7,752 bases of DNA from Desulfarculaceae bacterium. Its GTDB lineage: Bacteria; Desulfobacterota; Desulfobacteria; Desulfobacterales; Desulfobacteraceae. Position numbers and translations under genes: made by a program. The stretch is taken from contig JAIPEK010000104.1 in assembly GCA_021737205.1 (NCBI GenBank), positions 1 to 7,752 on the forward strand, written 5' to 3'. The notes under the pieces are model-generated. The model was not told where the DNA came from and ran no database searches. It saw only the letters and a program-made list of their open reading frames with translations. Below are positions 5,665 to 7,752 of the stretch, piece by piece (the stretch's first letter is position 1; each line of letters starts with the position of its first letter).

Positions 5665-6444
5665 TTATTCTTTTACCGGTTTTTCCGCCTGCTGCATCAT
5701 CCGGTCAATATCGAACAGTGAGGGGTCAAACCCGGTTTCCAGAGAGAAGGATGCCACATCGATAACGGAATACAGCTCTTTGTCCAGAAATGTTTCAATC
5801 CGCATGGGGTACCACGTGTGGCTCACCTTTTGCCAGTTCTTGTACCGGATATCCACCAACCGGTCCTGCTCTTTCACCGTATACCGAACCGGGAAAAGAG
5901 AATCCTTGTCCACCCAGAAGCTCGAACTCGGCGCATTCTCTTGTGGCGGCTTCCCAGCAACAAAACAGACCCTGCCGTTGTACCGCTGAATCGAAGAGCG
6001 GGAAAAATCCACTCCGGTCTTTTCAAATCGTTCTTCAAGCAGTTCACGGTCCCTGAAAAGCAGAATATCCGTATAATAGTCCCGCACCGAACGCGTGGCG
6101 GATTCGATGGTACCGTCAACAATCTTTACAAACCGGCCGCCGGATACCACGGCCACCATCCGGTTCTCCGGTGAATAGGAGGAAACGGTTTCACACCGAA
6201 GTTTCCCGGGAAAGGAGTAGATGATGTGCTCTTTGACTTCATACGCCTCTTTTTCTTCATGCGCCCCGGCAAATACCCGTGTGACCTGATCCGCCTCAAG
6301 CCCGGTCGGCCGTTTGATTTTCCCCACCACAAGCTGCACAAGATGCGGGGGAATCGGAACAAACGCTTCGGCAACAGGAACCGCAAAAACTGAAACAGCG
6401 GCTATCAAAAGCAGAATCCGGATTTTCCCTGACCCTGGCATCAT
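5665..6444 (-). CDS. Exported LolA-fold-like protein, function unassigned
   Basis: This 259-residue protein has a clear Sec signal peptide: Lys7 and Arg9, a hydrophobic core at 10-24 and an AEA site, with cleavage likely after Ala27. There is no lipobox cysteine, so a soluble periplasmic location is expected. The mature part alternates short polar and beta-forming segments. It includes WVDKDSLFPVRY and a following stretch, YKNWQKVSHTWYPMRIET, of the kind seen in LolA/LolB-fold and outer-membrane lipoprotein-sorting-like proteins. That assignment is by eye only; true LolA is shorter (about 180 residues mature). The ATG overlaps the eno stop codon as ATGA (6444-6441), pointing to translational coupling. 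A second ATG follows immediately (6441-6439). Only a weak GGAAG lies upstream, which fits coupling. A role in lipoprotein or lipid handling at the envelope is inference. Confidence 0.75.
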   Translation of the reverse strand: MMPGSGKIRILLLIAAVSVFAVPVAEAFVPIPPHLVQLVVGKIKRPTGLEADQVTRVFAGAHEEKEAYEVKEHIIYSFPGKLRCETVSSYSPENRMVAVVSGGRFVKIVDGTIESATRSVRDYYTDILLFRDRELLEERFEKTGVDFSRSSIQRYNGRVCFVAGKPPQENAPSSSFWVDKDSLFPVRYTVKEQDRLVDIRYKNWQKVSHTWYPMRIETFLDKELYSVIDVASFSLETGFDPSLFDIDRMMQQAEKPVKE

Positions 6445-7712
6445 ACAAAAAGATCTTCCGGAAATGTGGCGCAGTCCCCGAGTTTTTCCTCGATGCGGAT
6501 CAGCTGGTTGTATTTGGCCACCCGGTCGCTTCTGGACATGGAGCCGGTTTTGATCTGTCCGGCATTGACCCCCACGGCAAGATCGGCGATAAAGGTATCC
6601 TCGGTCTCCCCGGACCTGTGGGAAACCACCGTTGTATAGCCCGCATCCTTGGCCATCTGAATGGTATCCAAAGTTTCCGATACCGTGCCGATCTGGTTGA
6701 GTTTGATCAGAATGGAATTGCCGATATTCTGGTGGATCCCCTGCCTGAAAATATCCGGGTTGGTGACGAATATATCATCCCCTACTATCTGGACGGAATT
6801 CTCCAGTCTTTGGGTCATAAGCTCCCAGTTGTCCCAATCCTGTTCCGCAAGTCCGTCCTCGATGGAATACAGGGGATATTTTCCGATCAATTTTTCATAG
6901 TAATCGATGAGTTCCTCTGCGGAGAGCTTTTTTCCTTCGGACTCAAGTACGTACTTTCCGTCTTTGTAAAATTCGTTGGCAGCCGCATCCAGGGCAATGC
7001 CGATGTCTTTGCCGGGCCTGTATCCGGCGGCCTCGATGGAGCCGATAATATATTCGATGGCCTGTTCATTGGACTGAAGATCCGGGGCGAATCCGCCTTC
7101 ATCCCCGACCCCGGTGCTGTGGCCCTCTTTGTTGAGAATCTTTTTCAGGTGGTGGAAGGTTTCCGCGCCCATCCGGACGGCTTCGGTGACCGAACCCGCG
7201 CCGAACGGAAGGATCATGAACTCCTGGATGTCCAGGTTGTTGGCGGCATGGGCGCCTCCGTTGATGATATTCATCATGGGAACGGGCATCACCCTTGCAT
7301 TGATTCCTCCCAGGTGCCGGAAGAGTGAAACCTCCGAACTTGCGGCCGCCGCCCTTGCCACTGCCATTGATACGCCGAGGATCCCGTTGGCACCGAGCCT
7401 GGACTTGTTGTCCGTGCCGTCGATGTCGATCATGGTCCGGTCCAGTCCGGCCTGGTCCATGGCGTCATACCCGATCAGCTCCGGCGCGATTACCTCGTTG
7501 ATATTGGCAACGGCATTCAGAACCCCCTTGCCCAGATATCTCGCTTCCGAGTTGTCCCTCAGCTCAAGAGCTTCCCGCGCACCGGTGGAAGCGCCCGAAG
7601 GTACCGCAGCCGTGGCCGTGGCCCCGCAGGCAAGTACGACATCCACTTCAACGGTGGGATTCCCCCTTGAATCAAGGATCTCCCTTGCCCTTATGTCGAT
7701 TAATTCAGTCAT
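6441..7712 (-). CDS. eno: Enolase (phosphopyruvate hydratase)
   Basis: Enolase interconverts 2-phosphoglycerate and phosphoenolpyruvate in glycolysis and gluconeogenesis; in many bacteria it is also part of the RNA degradosome. The 423 residues are near the usual 425-432. Motifs in order: ILDSRGNPTVEVDV (12-25), the mobile loop SGASTG (39-44), catalytic-region Glu164 in DIQEF and Glu205 in GDEGGFAP, Mg ligands Asp242 (ALDAA), Glu285 (SIEDG) and Asp312 (GDDIFVTN), the signature ILIKLNQIGTVSET (334-347) with catalytic Lys337, SHRSGETED (364-372), and substrate-binding Lys388 in GQIKTGS. All catalytic residues are present. The start is preceded by GGGGG with a short four-base spacer. It is the first visible gene of the minus-strand block, with only 40 bases of upstream sequence left in the window, so its promoter lies outside or cannot be judged. 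Confidence 0.98.
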   Translation of the reverse strand: MTELIDIRAREILDSRGNPTVEVDVVLACGATATAAVPSGASTGAREALELRDNSEARYLGKGVLNAVANINEVIAPELIGYDAMDQAGLDRTMIDIDGTDNKSRLGANGILGVSMAVARAAAASSEVSLFRHLGGINARVMPVPMMNIINGGAHAANNLDIQEFMILPFGAGSVTEAVRMGAETFHHLKKILNKEGHSTGVGDEGGFAPDLQSNEQAIEYIIGSIEAAGYRPGKDIGIALDAAANEFYKDGKYVLESEGKKLSAEELIDYYEKLIGKYPLYSIEDGLAEQDWDNWELMTQRLENSVQIVGDDIFVTNPDIFRQGIHQNIGNSILIKLNQIGTVSETLDTIQMAKDAGYTTVVSHRSGETEDTFIADLAVGVNAGQIKTGSMSRSDRVAKYNQLIRIEEKLGDCATFPEDLFV

Positions 7713-7752
7713 TTTTCCCCCATGCAGTCAAACGTTCGATTGTTTGTTTTTA
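7713..7752 (-). promoter_or_regulatory. Upstream region of eno with its ribosome binding site
   Basis: The GGGGG at 7721-7717 (minus strand) is the only plausible Shine-Dalgarno element for eno. A tiny out-of-phase frame, ATG GGG GAA AAA TGA (7723-7709), overlaps the eno start codon. CAAAC (7729-7733) and GTTTG (7742-7746) form a weak inverted repeat. No convincing -10/-35 pair is visible in these 40 bases. Confidence 0.45.

Noticed and set aside
4684..5721. Plus-strand 345-residue frame opposite pyrG
   Set aside because: pyrG is unambiguous on the minus strand. The plus frame is His/Gly-rich with no known motif.
6618..7328. Plus-strand 236-residue frame opposite eno
   Set aside because: Enolase is unambiguous here, and the antisense frame has no domain features.
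7709..7723. Four-codon mini-frame ATG GGG GAA AAA TGA overlapping the eno start
   Set aside because: It has no ribosome binding site of its own, and its G-run is the eno Shine-Dalgarno sequence. It is probably coincidental.
7729..7752. CAAAC/GTTTG inverted repeat followed by TTTT on the plus strand, resembling a terminator
   Set aside because: No plus-strand gene precedes it. The stem is only five AT-rich pairs with an eight-base loop.

Overview
The window holds four genes. One large gene runs on the plus strand (153-3875). Three tightly packed genes run on the minus strand in the transcription order eno, a LolA-like periplasmic protein, pyrG (7712 to 3982). The two blocks converge on a short intergenic segment (about 3876-3981). 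No RNA gene, insertion sequence, CRISPR array or phage remnant is visible. The codon style, the signal-peptide protein and the sequence character of the enolase and CTP synthase suggest a Gram-negative bacterium. A Desulfobacterota (Desulfobacteraceae-like sulfate reducer) is my best guess, but this is recollection of family style and has not been checked by search.

Region 1-152 is regulatory. The left edge carries a Shine-Dalgarno sequence and ATG for a gene leaving leftward, with a perfect TATAAT on the minus strand embedded in an inverted repeat. A weaker plus-strand promoter and a ribosome binding site serve the large gene. Region 153-3875 encodes a 1240-residue protein whose dispersed motifs match every catalytic part of glucosamine-6-phosphate synthase (GlmS, normally about 610 residues). 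These parts are separated by extra sequence: a 40-residue leader before the predicted nucleophilic cysteine, two insertions in the glutaminase domain, one insertion before the catalytic C-terminal tail, and about 215 residues after that tail. This is the most unusual object in the window.

Region 3876-3981 contains degenerate 7-base tandem repeats arranged as facing inverted arrays, and may form a hairpin between the convergent genes. Region 3982-5631 is pyrG (CTP synthase), with an unusual His in the glutaminase GICLGM(Q) motif. Region 5665-6444 encodes an exported LolA-fold-like protein whose start codon overlaps the eno stop codon. Region 6441-7712 is eno (enolase).

Physiologically the window combines central glycolysis (Eno), CTP supply for nucleic acids, lipids and CMP-sugars (PyrG), an envelope protein, and a probable amino-sugar enzyme feeding UDP-GlcNAc for peptidoglycan and LPS. 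The first three probably form one transcript. The large gene is transcribed separately.
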